A stretch of DNA of 64,000 nucleotides from CAYMCO01 sp964388955. Its GTDB lineage: Bacteria; Chloroflexota; Anaerolineae; Anaerolineales; E44-bin32. The translations under genes and the position numbers were made by a program. The DNA lies in the NCBI GenBank assembly GCA_964388955.1, contig CAYMCO010000002.1, positions 124,001 through 188,000 on the forward strand. The letters run 5' to 3'. Below, one piece after another: positions 21,528 through 29,135 of this stretch. The first letter of the stretch is position 1. Each line of letters opens with the position of its first letter. The notes beneath the pieces were generated by a model. It was given only the letters and a program-made list of their open reading frames with translations. It had not been told where the DNA came from and did no database searches.

Positions 21528-21974
21528 ATGGCCAGGACGCGTAGTCTTCTTGTCTTGTCGGCATTGGTTGGTGCGAGCTTGTTGCTCGCCGCCTGCGGAG
21601 GCGGCGCCGCCGGCGCGCCGACGGAGGCCGTGACGCCACCCCCGACAGATGTACAGATCACGCTTACGGACTTCCAGATCCAATCCAGCATCACGAATTT
21701 CAAGGTTGATGTCCCGTATCATTTCATCATCACGAACAACGGGGCGGTCGCACACGAATTCATGATCATTCCGCCGACGGAAGGGCCCGTTCCGAACGAG
21801 GAAGCGTGGACCATGGCGTTGACGGGCGTGCGCCAGGAGAATCTGCAGCCCGGGGATACGGCGACGCTGGACTACACATTCCTGGAGGCCGCACCGGCGG
21901 GCACCTTGGAGTTCGCCTGCCATCTGCCGGGGCACTATGAGGCCGGTATGCACCTTGCCATAACTGTTGAATAA
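21528..21974 (+). CDS. cupredoxin-like lipoprotein (type I copper)
   Basis: A 148-residue exported lipoprotein. The signal peptide ends in the lipobox LLAAC (Cys23), followed by a Gly/Ala/Pro/Thr linker. The mature domain carries a full set of type I copper ligands: His76 in VAHEFMI, then Cys131, His136 and Met141 within FACHLPGHYEAGMH. Such small blue copper proteins pass single electrons on the outer face of the membrane. The start follows AGGAGGAA with 7 bases spacing. It has its own phased operator, of the kind also found upstream of the oxidase operon, so it is a candidate electron donor to that oxidase (inference). No partner gene is adjacent. Sulfocyanin-like or plastocyanin-like assignments cannot be told apart by eye. 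Confidence 0.88.
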   Translation: MARTRSLLVLSALVGASLLLAACGGGAAGAPTEAVTPPPTDVQITLTDFQIQSSITNFKVDVPYHFIITNNGAVAHEFMIIPPTEGPVPNEEAWTMALTGVRQENLQPGDTATLDYTFLEAAPAGTLEFACHLPGHYEAGMHLAITVE

Positions 21975-21981
21975 CTGGATG

Positions 21982-22006
21982 GCCCGATTGACTTCGGGCT
22001 AGATTT
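21982..22006 (+). terminator. terminator candidate after the cupredoxin gene
   Basis: GCCCGA (21982) pairs with TCGGGC (21994-21999) across a 6-base loop, followed by TAGATTT, 7 bases after the stop codon. The stem is short and the T-run weak. Confidence 0.5.
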
Positions 22007-22020
22007 CCCTCCTCTGACTC

Positions 22021-22058
22021 CGCCGCCCTGGTCCACCACCCGGGGCGGCGGCTGCTTT
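22021..22058 (+). terminator. second terminator candidate
   Basis: CGCCGCCC (22021-22028) pairs with GGGCGGCG (22043-22050), followed by GCTGCTTT. This GC-rich hairpin with a short T-run is probably the main stop of the cupredoxin transcript. Confidence 0.55.
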
Positions 22059-22291
22059 AGCCGGCCCGCTGACCGATCATCCGGATTCCCGGCCTCACTG
22101 TGATCCGGTGGGACTTGCGGACGGCCTCCTTCCGTAGATGTCGCATGCAACTTCTCCGCGCGAGAGGTCTAGCGCGTGTGTGGTGAGCGGTGGAGCGCTC
22201 CTTTCTCTCGCTCCGCCGCTGGCGCAATTCATCTCCTTGCTGCGGGTCCCTCCGGCACAGAGCCGAGTTCGATGCCATGCTCGCGGCAGAT

Positions 22292-22320
22292 TTCACAATA
22301 CACAACATGTAATACACATG
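22292..22320. repeat. copy of the TTCACAATACACAAC repeat
   Basis: The first 15 bases, TTCACAATACACAAC, are identical to those at 62726. The next 14 match at 10 positions (shared AATACACA). Both copies are intergenic. No function can be read from the sequence. Confidence 0.5.
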
Positions 22321-22355
22321 GCTGGGGCTGGAGTCTCGCGGCGGATCGCCGAGGT

Positions 22356-23087
22356 TCAATCGATGACTTGTGCGATACCGAAGGCGGCCGCGGCAGCCAA
22401 GCCGCCGACTGTGACGGTCTGCAGCGCGGACCGCCAGGCGCTGACTCCCATGACCCGGCCCTTGATGTAGCCGAACGCCAGCAGCGCTAACAAGGTGACG
22501 CCGGCGGAATAGTACAGCGCGGTCTGCACAGGGGTGGTCAGCATATAGGGGGAGAGCGGGATAAAACCGGAGAGGGCATAGGAGAGGCCGATGGTCAGGG
22601 CGCTCTGCAAAGCGCGGCGCGGATCGGGTTTCTCCAGCCCGAGTTCGAAGCGCATCATGAATTCCACCCATCTCTTCCGGTTCTTGCTGATCGCCTTCAC
22701 CACGGGTGGGATCTGGCCCGCGGATAATCCGAAATTCCCCAGGATCTCTGAGACTTCCTGCTTCTCCTTCTCGGGTACCTGCTGCGTTTCGCGCACCTCG
22801 CGCTGGCGCTCGGTCTGATAGTGCTCGATGTCGGTCCGGCCGGAGAGATAGCCACCCAGCCCCATGGAGATCGAGCCCGCCGCAATCTCCGCCAAACCGG
22901 CGATGATCACCACGTGGCTGGCGACGGAGGCACCCGACATACCGGCGGCGATGGCGAAGGGCACCGTCAGGCCATCGGACATACCGATTACGACGTCACG
23001 CACCGTATCGGAGGCCATGAAATGCTGCTCCGCATGGACGCTCTCATCGACTGTCTTCTGTATGTTCTCTTCCACGATTCCTCTCAC
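22356..23087 (-). CDS. VIT1/CCC1-family metal transporter
   Basis: A 243-residue membrane protein of the VIT1/CCC1 family, which moves Fe2+ or Mn2+ across membranes, usually out of the cytoplasm. The first helix segment DVVIGMSDGLTVPFAIAAGM (about residues 31-50) and the second EIAAGSISMGLGGYLSGRTD (about 67-86) are family hallmarks. A charged cytoplasmic region rich in Glu follows (about 88-110), as in the metal-binding domain of plant VIT1. Three further helices lie at about 165-240. Translation probably begins at GTG 23087; GTG at 23075 with AGAGGA upstream is possible. The gene has a good promoter and a roughly 335-base leader with an attenuator-like hairpin, suggesting regulation by its metal (inference). 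Confidence 0.88.
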   Translation of the reverse strand: MRGIVEENIQKTVDESVHAEQHFMASDTVRDVVIGMSDGLTVPFAIAAGMSGASVASHVVIIAGLAEIAAGSISMGLGGYLSGRTDIEHYQTERQREVRETQQVPEKEKQEVSEILGNFGLSAGQIPPVVKAISKNRKRWVEFMMRFELGLEKPDPRRALQSALTIGLSYALSGFIPLSPYMLTTPVQTALYYSAGVTLLALLAFGYIKGRVMGVSAWRSALQTVTVGGLAAAAAFGIAQVID

Positions 23088-23422
23088 GCGTCTGATCTGC
23101 TCCGGCAGCGGCTTCGGCTCAATGGACGCCCATATCGACCGATAGTCGGGGTTTATCGCCGGCCGGCAAGCGGCAGCTCCTACTCACCCTCACTGCCCAT
23201 CTCCAGGGGAGTGGTTACCCCCGGAATCTATCGCAAGAAAAGATCCTGGCCCAGAGGAAGGGAGGGCCAGGATCCATCGGATGGGGATCAAGAGACCTGT
23301 GCTCAAAGTCCTCTATCGAGAGCCTCTTGATCGAGGGAGGGAGCCAATCCCAGAGAGACCTTGTCCCCTGCCCGGGCTGAATTCCTTGGTCTGGTTAGTG
23401 GCAGCCAGGCGATTGGTCCCTG
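23088..23422 (-). promoter_or_regulatory. long structured leader of the VIT gene
   Basis: About 335 bases lie between the predicted transcription start (near 23422) and the GTG. Read on the minus strand, CCAATC near the start can pair with GATTGG further on. A 9-bp stem closes 23324-23332 with 23286-23294 (GATCAAGAG with CTCTTGATC). Then comes the terminator-type hairpin at 23242-23274. This ordering of folded domain then terminator is typical of riboswitches or attenuators. I could not match it to the yybP-ykoY or NiCo consensus by eye. An RNA role is inferred from structure and from the downstream metal transporter. Confidence 0.4.
23242..23274 (-). terminator. attenuator-type hairpin in the VIT leader
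   Basis: GATCCTGGCCC and GGGCCAGGATC form a perfect 11-bp stem around an 11-base loop. On the minus strand it is followed by TTTTCTTGCG, a usable U-tract. It lies 155 bases before the VIT start, inside the transcript, so it should act as a conditional terminator rather than the end of another gene. Confidence 0.6.
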
Positions 23423-23428
23423 CAAGTT

Positions 23429-23473
23429 ATTATCCACCAAAACGGTCCGCCTGTCAGCTTAACCTCACATTAA
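23429..23473 (-). promoter_or_regulatory. promoter and phased operator of the VIT gene
   Basis: On the minus strand, TTAATG (23473-23468) and TTAAGC (23462-23457) start 11 bp apart. Directly after them comes -35 CTGACA (23457-23452), a 17-bp spacer and -10 GATAAT (23434-23429), each one base off the sigma-70 consensus. The gap from the last hexamer to the -10 box is 22 bp, as at the other sites. Only two hexamers are clear here. Confidence 0.65.
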
Positions 23474-23484
23474 GCGCGGTCCGT

Positions 23485-23506
23485 GGGGCGATTCACGAAT
23501 TGCCCC
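23485..23506. repeat. degenerate GGGGCGATTC palindrome
   Basis: GGGGCGATTCA and its near reverse complement CGAATTGCCCC form a 22-base palindrome with G-T wobble. It resembles the better-preserved element at 44756-44783 and is a decayed member of the same hairpin family. Confidence 0.45.
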
Positions 23507-23677
23507 TGGCTCTGTGTTCATGAGTGCCCACTCGGGGCAGGCGAGCTGCTGACAATCGCAGTTCGGGATCCCCTCCGGACGTTACGCGGCGGCGTGGCAG
23601 CCGCCGCTCAGAATACCGCGGGGCGTGCCTACCGCTTGAGGCTGGACGCCTGGCGCCCATGCGTGGGCGCGAAAGCC

Positions 23678-23828
23678 GGAGTCCGCTAATGAATTAGCGG
23701 GCCGGCGCCAACAGCCGGGGAGATGAGGATTCTCGCCTGGTTTCAGCCTCATGGTGCAGGAGAAGTCTACTTGTGCTCGACGCTTGAAATGAACCTGCTT
23801 CGCAGCCGCCAATGAATTGGCGGACTCC
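23678..23828. repeat. MITE-like element with 13-bp inverted ends
   Basis: GGAGTCCGCTAAT at 23678-23690 and ATTGGCGGACTCC at 23816-23828 are inverted copies with one mismatch, bounding a 151-base unit. Each end is itself a hairpin: CCGCTAATGAATTAGCGG at 23683 and CCGCCAATGAATTGGCGG at 23806. No open frame lies inside and no target duplication is obvious. Confidence 0.45.
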
Positions 23829-24006
23829 CGAAGCGCAACGGACGGCGCTCGCGGGATGAAGGCCGCAGGGATCTGGAAGGCAGAAGATGCAGACGCAGGC
23901 GGGGCTTGAAACCTCGGTTAATGGCTCCGGCTTGCATCATCATCGCACAGCGGCGTTCTCTTGTGGTTATCGCTTGGGGCTCATTGCTCGCATCGCATCC
24001 CGCCCG

Positions 24007-24885
24007 CTAGAACACCGCCAGCACCGGCAGCTCACAGATGCGCAGCAGGTCGATGAGCCGCCCCCGCGCCCCCGAGTCGGCAAGGTATGGCCGGCGGCAG
24101 CCCATGATGATCATATCGCTGTGGGCCTTCCTTGCGGCGCTCAAGATGAGTTCCGCAGAGCGGCTCTGATGGCGGCCCGGGATGATGGATCGGGTCTTCT
24201 CAGGTTGAGAGTCTCCTTCTTCGTGCGAGGGCGACGACTCCGCTGCGACCAGAGCATCCCAATCCGGTTCTGGATCGAGAGTGACGATGCCCACCAGGCA
24301 CGACAGGTTGCGCTGAAGATGGGCGGCCCAGGCGCCGGCGCGCGCGGATGCGGGTTGAAAATCGTCCGCCAGTACGATGTTGTGGATGGTGGAGGGGGGC
24401 GCCTGCTCGCCGCCGATGAGCAGCGGGCAGCCGCTCCTCCCCGCGACAGCCAGCAGATCTCGGCCCAGATATCCGATTTCCGCTTGATGCATAATCCCAC
24501 GACGACCCAGAGATAGGAACGCGCTCTCAGCGGTAAGTTGCGTGAGCCTTGGGGCTACCCCTCCAATCTCCACATGCATGGATAGCGAGACCTGGGTGAG
24601 CAACGCCTGGCCGCCGAGCCATTGAAGGGCGCGAGTGGTGGCCCGGGAGGTGACTCCCTGGGGCTCGGGCCGAGTCCTGTTGCGCGCCAAAAAGGGCATC
24701 TCGGATAGGCTGTCGGCGCTGGGGCGGGCCGACCAGGGGGGGCCATCGCCCATGCTGATGCTGCGAAGCTGCAGGCCGAGGGGCGAGGCGATATTCAGTC
24801 CGATGAGCGCCGCAGACCGAGAAGCCAACGAGCCGTCGATGGCCAGCCAGCCGGTCCTGGATTGGGGGAACGAACTCTCTCGCAT
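24007..24885 (-). CDS. universal stress protein, probably two tandem UspA domains
   Basis: A protein of 292 residues if it starts at the ATG at 24885, where AAGGAG lies 9 bases upstream and the UspA opening GWLAIDGSLASRSA follows. The alternative ATG at 24975 overlaps the M50 stop (ATGA) and would add 30 residues. The second half contains the typical alternation of hydrophobic strands and ends with IIMGCRRPYLADSGARG...LPVLAVF. Its ATP-binding glycine loop is irregular. UspA proteins are soluble stress factors, often nucleotide-binding. The gene is co-transcribed with the M50 protease upstream, so both should respond to the phased operator at 25906-25944. Confidence 0.75.
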   Translation of the reverse strand: MRESSFPQSRTGWLAIDGSLASRSAALIGLNIASPLGLQLRSISMGDGPPWSARPSADSLSEMPFLARNRTRPEPQGVTSRATTRALQWLGGQALLTQVSLSMHVEIGGVAPRLTQLTAESAFLSLGRRGIMHQAEIGYLGRDLLAVAGRSGCPLLIGGEQAPPSTIHNIVLADDFQPASARAGAWAAHLQRNLSCLVGIVTLDPEPDWDALVAAESSPSHEEGDSQPEKTRSIIPGRHQSRSAELILSAARKAHSDMIIMGCRRPYLADSGARGRLIDLLRICELPVLAVF

Positions 24886-24971
24886 CACTTTGCGCTCCTT
24901 TTTAGGCTGGGCGGCAAATTTGAGGTAACGGTGCCCCTGCAGGGAGTTGCGCCGAAACTCCTGCTGCCCGG

Positions 24972-25760
24972 TCATGCATTGCGGTCCTTGAGATTGTGCA
25001 GCTTGTGGCCGGACTGCTTTGGCAGCTCATGCCTGGTTGGAAGGTCGGTATGTTCCGCGCTCTGTCTCTGGGAGACTGCCGCCGATTCAAGAAACCAGCC
25101 GACGAAGGCGATCCAAAGGCCGGTAGGCCAATTCCCATCGATGATCTGCCAAACGCCTGCGATGATGAGACAGAAGGCGATGACCCGTCCGGCCAGGCTT
25201 GCGGCTCGCGCCGCATGTCGGAAATCGCCCGTCGCTCTCCAAATGGCGGCCTGCAGCACCCGACCTCCATCCAATGGAAAACCGGGAATCAGGTTGAAAA
25301 CCGCCAAAATGACATTGATGTATGCTAGGTATCTGACCAGCACCTGCAGTGGGGCGCCGGGCCGAAAAAGCGATCCTAAGGCGGCAAGGATCAATGCCAA
25401 GGCGCCGCTCACGGCGGGGCCGGCGAGGGAGATCCAGAATTCCGCCTCGGGGCTGGGCGGCCCGGCGTCGATATGCGAAACACCCCCAAAGATGAACAGG
25501 GTGATGCGTTCAACCGGGAGCTTGTAGCGCATGGCCAACAGGGCATGCGCCAATTCGTGGAGCAGGACGCAGACAAATAGAGTGAGGGATGTAGCCGCCC
25601 CCAAGAACCAATAGGTGGTTGTGGCCCGCCCCTTCAATTCAACCGGATAGAAGCCTACCGCCATCGTCCAGGTGAGCAAGGCGAAGATCAGGAACCAGCT
25701 AATGTCCAGTTCCAGTGGTATTCCGAAGAGTGAACCCATCCGGATGGTGTGCCCGTTCAC
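24972..25760 (-). CDS. site-2-protease-type M50 membrane metalloprotease
   Basis: A 262-residue membrane protease. The zinc motif LLHELAHALL places His68, Glu69 and His72 in a membrane helix, and the third ligand is Asp164 in NLIPGFPLDGGRVLQ. Six membrane helices are visible and there is no C-terminal CBS pair, unlike many bacterial relatives. Family members cleave within the membrane, for instance anti-sigma factors. Start GTG 25760 follows AAAGGGAG with 6 bases spacing. The stop overlaps the first possible start of the stress-protein gene. The phased operator 146 bases upstream controls the pair by position. The substrate is unknown. Confidence 0.9.
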   Translation of the reverse strand: MNGHTIRMGSLFGIPLELDISWFLIFALLTWTMAVGFYPVELKGRATTTYWFLGAATSLTLFVCVLLHELAHALLAMRYKLPVERITLFIFGGVSHIDAGPPSPEAEFWISLAGPAVSGALALILAALGSLFRPGAPLQVLVRYLAYINVILAVFNLIPGFPLDGGRVLQAAIWRATGDFRHAARAASLAGRVIAFCLIIAGVWQIIDGNWPTGLWIAFVGWFLESAAVSQRQSAEHTDLPTRHELPKQSGHKLHNLKDRNA

Positions 25761-25905
25761 GCGCGCTCCCTTTCCTGAGCCTAGTCCCGTCTCGCTGCAA
25801 ATGGTCGAGCGTTCGGGACCCCCGCCGCATGGGAAGCGAGGAGAGCGTCCAGGAATAGCCCCCGATTTTCCTCCCTCAATGTTCGCGCTTGGCCCTGCAT
25901 TAGGT

Positions 25906-25944
25906 CCTTAGGCGGCGCCTAAGGTGATATTAAGCGCACCTTAT
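25906..25944 (-). promoter_or_regulatory. 11-bp phased operator upstream of the M50/stress-protein pair
   Basis: On the minus strand, ATAAGG (25944), TTAATA (25933), TTAGGC (25922) and CTAAGG (25911) start at exact 11-bp steps. At the expected distance (25885-25878) only a poor -10 match is seen, so transcription may depend on the activator or start elsewhere. Confidence 0.55.
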
Positions 25945-26240
25945 CGGTCTCACAGGCGAAAGGGACGGAGGTGCAATCTGGCTGTTGTGGCGGCCCAAAT
26001 CCTGGTCTCCCGGAGAAAGGACAAGCACACGAAAGGGATCAAAACCTCTCGCACATCACTGCGCAACCGACCGCGCCTCTCTTCCCTGTAGCCTGTGCGA
26101 GGTGAGCGAGGCCGATTTACGCCTGCCTGAGATCCAGCCTTCTCATGCTCTTGTGGGAAAGAAGCCGCAAGGTCTCGACACGTGCCCGCTTGAAGATAGA
26201 ACAGGGGAGGAGATTGTCGCGGCGAGGGAGGGGAACCGGA

Positions 26241-26267
26241 GCGGTGGCAGCGCTCAGCCGCCACCGC
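26241..26267 (-). terminator. hairpin after the oxidase operon
   Basis: GCGGTGGC (26241-26248) and GCCACCGC (26260-26267) form an 8-bp stem 25 bases beyond the last stop codon of the minus-strand operon. A pyrimidine-rich but not T-rich tract follows on the minus strand, so termination is only likely. Confidence 0.4.
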
Positions 26268-26291
26268 GAGAAATCGCCGAGGGGGGAGGTG

Positions 26292-28865
26292 TCAGAGTTG
26301 GGTTTCCCCCGGTGGGCCGACCAAAGCGGGGAGAGTCGTGACGGAGGGGTCGACCCGGAAATAGTAGTACTGCCGCCCCGCGAACATCCCGCCCGTAGGA
26401 ATATCCAGCATGTATGCACCCGGTGCAAGCGATTCCAGGGGAACGAGTCGGAGTTGCTTCTGGAAGGAAACAATCTCATTCCTCAAGGGGACCAGATCGC
26501 CATCATCGAGGTGGTAAAGATGGTATGCGCTCGGATCGTCCAGCCCTTTCTGTTGGATGAAGATGCTCAGCACGTGCATCGGATTGACGACGAGAGTCTC
26601 TTCCGGGACTTCCTCCAAAGGGTAGCTCCACGCGAATAGTTTCATCAAGCCGCTTTGCGTGTCATCTCCCACCTGCAGATAGCCACCATCCGCCCGCTCC
26701 GGCAGTTGGCTCATCGCGGGTGGGGGAGCGCCCGCCTCCGGCACACCCACGATCAAGGGGAGGATCGGCACGCTGAGCAAAGCCAGAAGCATGAGGCCCA
26801 CCCCGATCAGGAAGCCCTTGGGGATTCGGGGTCTAGGGGTTGCACTCTGTGGTCTTTGGTCATCCTTCGCGGGCTGCAAAGACGGATTGCCCGCGGGGTC
26901 GGCTGCGTCCGCAGCCCGGCGACCCCGATCCAAGTGCAAAGCCAACGCCGCCCCACTCAGGGCCGCCGTAGCCGGCAGCCAGACCAGCAACACATGCCAG
27001 TTCCATTGTGACAGCACGGTGTTCGTGAAGGGTGAGAACAGCATGGGCAGCAACGCCCATGCGATCGAGGGCCCGATCATCAACAGGGCGATTCCTGGCA
27101 GCGCCTGGCCGGCGAAGAGCCAACCCGCGCCCGGCCACCCGAGCAGCGCTCCGGTGACCTCCATTCCAACAATCATGACTCGTGGGATCCGCCTCAGCCG
27201 CACCGGCATTGGCCCGGTGAACCGAGCGGGGGCAGAACGGAATTCCTGTGCCATGCTCGCCCGATACTCCCCACTCGTGCGTACAACGGCAGCCGCGAAG
27301 CTGGCGAAGCCATACAACAGGGGCATGCTGCTCAGGGCCAGGCCGGCCGCCGGAAGCCAACCCAGAGCTCGTGCGGATTCTCCATCGCTGAGCCCTGCCA
27401 TTAGCTGTCGGTAGCGAAGCATGCCCACAAGCAGGGTCGTCACGTAGTAGCCGAGGATGCCGCCGCTGATGCCGATGAGACTGCGGCGCATCATCCCGCC
27501 GTCCGCCGGTTTCCCCAGCATCTCCGGGAGGAGCGAATACACGATCCCGATCAGCGCCAACAGCACACCGCCGATCATATTGAGCTGTGCGTGGATATTG
27601 GGGATCTCCTCCGCGGTGGTCAGCAAGCGGGAGGTCGCGGGGAAGGCTTGCAGCAGGCCCTGCAGAGTGCCGATCGCCAGCAGCAGGCTGGAGACCAGCC
27701 AGAACGCCGCGGGGGCCGCACTGCGGATGCGGTGGACCAGGTCTCGCAAGCCGAGACTGCCCCACAAAGTGAGGAAGTACACCCAGAAGCCGGCCAGCAT
27801 CAAGGCTCCACTGGCTGAGAACAACAGCCCCATCCGCTGTGAGAGAAAGGGCACCAGAGCAGGCGCATGGATTCCACCGCGGCCGTTAACCGCATTCCCA
27901 AGCACCAGACCCAGCAGCAGAAAAGTAAGGTAGAAGAGCAGGGAGCTGGGAACCAGGGTCCAGAAGATCCGGTTCGCCGCCTTCTTGCCGATCGCTCTGC
28001 CACCCAAGCGGGGGGCGAAGAAAATCAAGAGGGCCGCCAGAGAGACCATCATGCCGGTTACCAGGTTGATGTGCGCGTGGCTGATCGGATCCACAAACTG
28101 GCCGAACTTCCCGGCCGCGTGGATCCAGTCGGCGTTGGCGGGCAGCACCTGGATCACCCCCTGCACTGTGCCGACAAACAATGCCGCCGCGGAAACGCCG
28201 ATAAACTTGAGCAAGTGCCCGTTTGGCTTCACCTTTACGTGGCGGGCTGCCCCCAAGGTGAGGAAAACGTTCAGCACATAGGTCCAATAGCCCACACCCA
28301 TAATGCTGGCGGTCATGCGCGTTGGGACGCGGTGGGCAGCGCCCAGCAGCTCTTTGGCCGCCATATAATCCATCCCGCCGCGCACGAGATTGCCTTCCAC
28401 CAGCCCCAGCACGAGCCAGGCCAGGTAGAAACCGAACACACCGAGCACCGTGAACCAGAAGGAGGCGCTCGCGAGGGCATTGCTGTACAGGGGGCGGTTC
28501 GCCAGGCGCGGCAGCAAATACCAGGTGAGGCCGGTGAGCAGGACCGTCCCTCCACCCACGATGATGATATGTGAGTTCGAGAGATCCCTGAAAAGGTGCC
28601 CGCCGTAGCCGGCCTCCCAGAGCCAATGCCAGAAGCCCGGCAGGTTCTTGACCAAGGTGTGCACCCCGCCGATGACCAGGGCAGCCGCCGCGGCGATGAA
28701 GTAGCGCGGGATCTGGCTATCGTATCCGATCACTTGGTCGTGAGTGTAGCGAGATCGGACCGGGGCCTTCGCGCTGGGGACAAGCCACACCACGGTCCCG
28801 ATCATCGCGATCCCCGCCAGGGCGATCATGAGCAGATCGCTGGCCGTCCATTCCAGCAAGAACAT
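26292..28865 (-). CDS. cbb3-oxidase-subunit-I-like membrane protein with threefold internal repeat and C-terminal extracytoplasmic domain
   Basis: An 857-residue protein with at least 14 hydrophobic helices. Residues 55-520 resemble heme-copper oxidase subunit I, in three modules about 162 residues apart. Each has a conserved histidine segment: LSNSHIII (His99), ISHAHINL (His263/265) and NIHAQLNM (His425). Each is preceded by a related stretch, such as GTVQGVIQVLPA and GTLQGLLQAFPA, and followed by a proline-containing helix end (YLLPRL, FFAPRL, SLLPEM). The HH pair needed for CuB (HHH 284-286 in the neighbouring CcoN) is absent, and the last HxH is HAQ. More helices follow to about 730, then a soluble domain (about 740-857). 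ATG follows GAGAGGAGGGG. Catalytic oxygen reduction is unlikely; a heme-bearing electron-transfer or assembly role is possible (inference). Confidence 0.75.
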   Translation of the reverse strand: MFLLEWTASDLLMIALAGIAMIGTVVWLVPSAKAPVRSRYTHDQVIGYDSQIPRYFIAAAAALVIGGVHTLVKNLPGFWHWLWEAGYGGHLFRDLSNSHIIIVGGGTVLLTGLTWYLLPRLANRPLYSNALASASFWFTVLGVFGFYLAWLVLGLVEGNLVRGGMDYMAAKELLGAAHRVPTRMTASIMGVGYWTYVLNVFLTLGAARHVKVKPNGHLLKFIGVSAAALFVGTVQGVIQVLPANADWIHAAGKFGQFVDPISHAHINLVTGMMVSLAALLIFFAPRLGGRAIGKKAANRIFWTLVPSSLLFYLTFLLLGLVLGNAVNGRGGIHAPALVPFLSQRMGLLFSASGALMLAGFWVYFLTLWGSLGLRDLVHRIRSAAPAAFWLVSSLLLAIGTLQGLLQAFPATSRLLTTAEEIPNIHAQLNMIGGVLLALIGIVYSLLPEMLGKPADGGMMRRSLIGISGGILGYYVTTLLVGMLRYRQLMAGLSDGESARALGWLPAAGLALSSMPLLYGFASFAAAVVRTSGEYRASMAQEFRSAPARFTGPMPVRLRRIPRVMIVGMEVTGALLGWPGAGWLFAGQALPGIALLMIGPSIAWALLPMLFSPFTNTVLSQWNWHVLLVWLPATAALSGAALALHLDRGRRAADAADPAGNPSLQPAKDDQRPQSATPRPRIPKGFLIGVGLMLLALLSVPILPLIVGVPEAGAPPPAMSQLPERADGGYLQVGDDTQSGLMKLFAWSYPLEEVPEETLVVNPMHVLSIFIQQKGLDDPSAYHLYHLDDGDLVPLRNEIVSFQKQLRLVPLESLAPGAYMLDIPTGGMFAGRQYYYFRVDPSVTTLPALVGPPGETQL

Positions 28866-28880
28866 GGCCCCTCCTCTCTC

Positions 28881-29087
28881 CTAGCGGATCCCCGGCTCGA
28901 AGAAGTAGATGATCCCAGTCCAAACCAGATATATCGCCATCAATATCACCAGCACAAGCCAATCCCGCGCCTGGGCACCGGCGCTCCAGCGATTATCTTC
29001 GCGCTCAAGGTGGGTGGGAGGATGCTCTTCGCCGGTGGGCTCACCCGGCTGCGGTAGATCCTGGTATTGCATGTTCGTGTCGTCCAT
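28881..29087 (-). CDS. small membrane protein of the oxidase operon
   Basis: A 68-residue protein with a charged, proline-rich N-terminal half (1-42) and one C-terminal membrane helix, WLVLVILMAIYLVWTGIIYF (about 43-62). ATG at 29087 follows AAGGAG with good spacing. It lies 15 bases before the 857-residue oxidase-like gene and 48 bases after the alpha/beta-barrel gene, all on the minus strand. It could be a CcoQ-like or similar accessory subunit of the adjacent membrane protein. I recognise no family. Confidence 0.7.
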   Translation of the reverse strand: MDDTNMQYQDLPQPGEPTGEEHPPTHLEREDNRWSAGAQARDWLVLVILMAIYLVWTGIIYFFEPGIR

Positions 29088-29135
29088 TGTGGTCTCCTTA
29101 TCAGAGGAAGGTCGTCATCCGGTCGGCTCTAGCAG

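Larger units (their letters stand above)
21975..22355. other. intergenic region between convergent cupredoxin and VIT genes
   Basis: A 381-base gap with two hairpins near the left end and a copy of the TTCACAATACACAAC repeat near 22292. No coding frame here has a ribosome site or familiar product. Confidence 0.5.
23474..24006. other. non-coding region between the VIT promoter and the stress-protein gene
   Basis: About 530 bases without a supportable gene. It holds the degenerate GGGGCG palindrome, the MITE-like unit and GC-rich segments. Base composition and repeats suggest a landing zone for small non-autonomous elements. Confidence 0.5.
25761..26291. other. intergenic region, M50 gene / oxidase-like gene
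   Basis: A 531-base gap with the phased operator at 25906-25944 and a GC-rich hairpin at 26241-26267. Frames in this space lack ribosome sites and familiar products. Confidence 0.5.
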
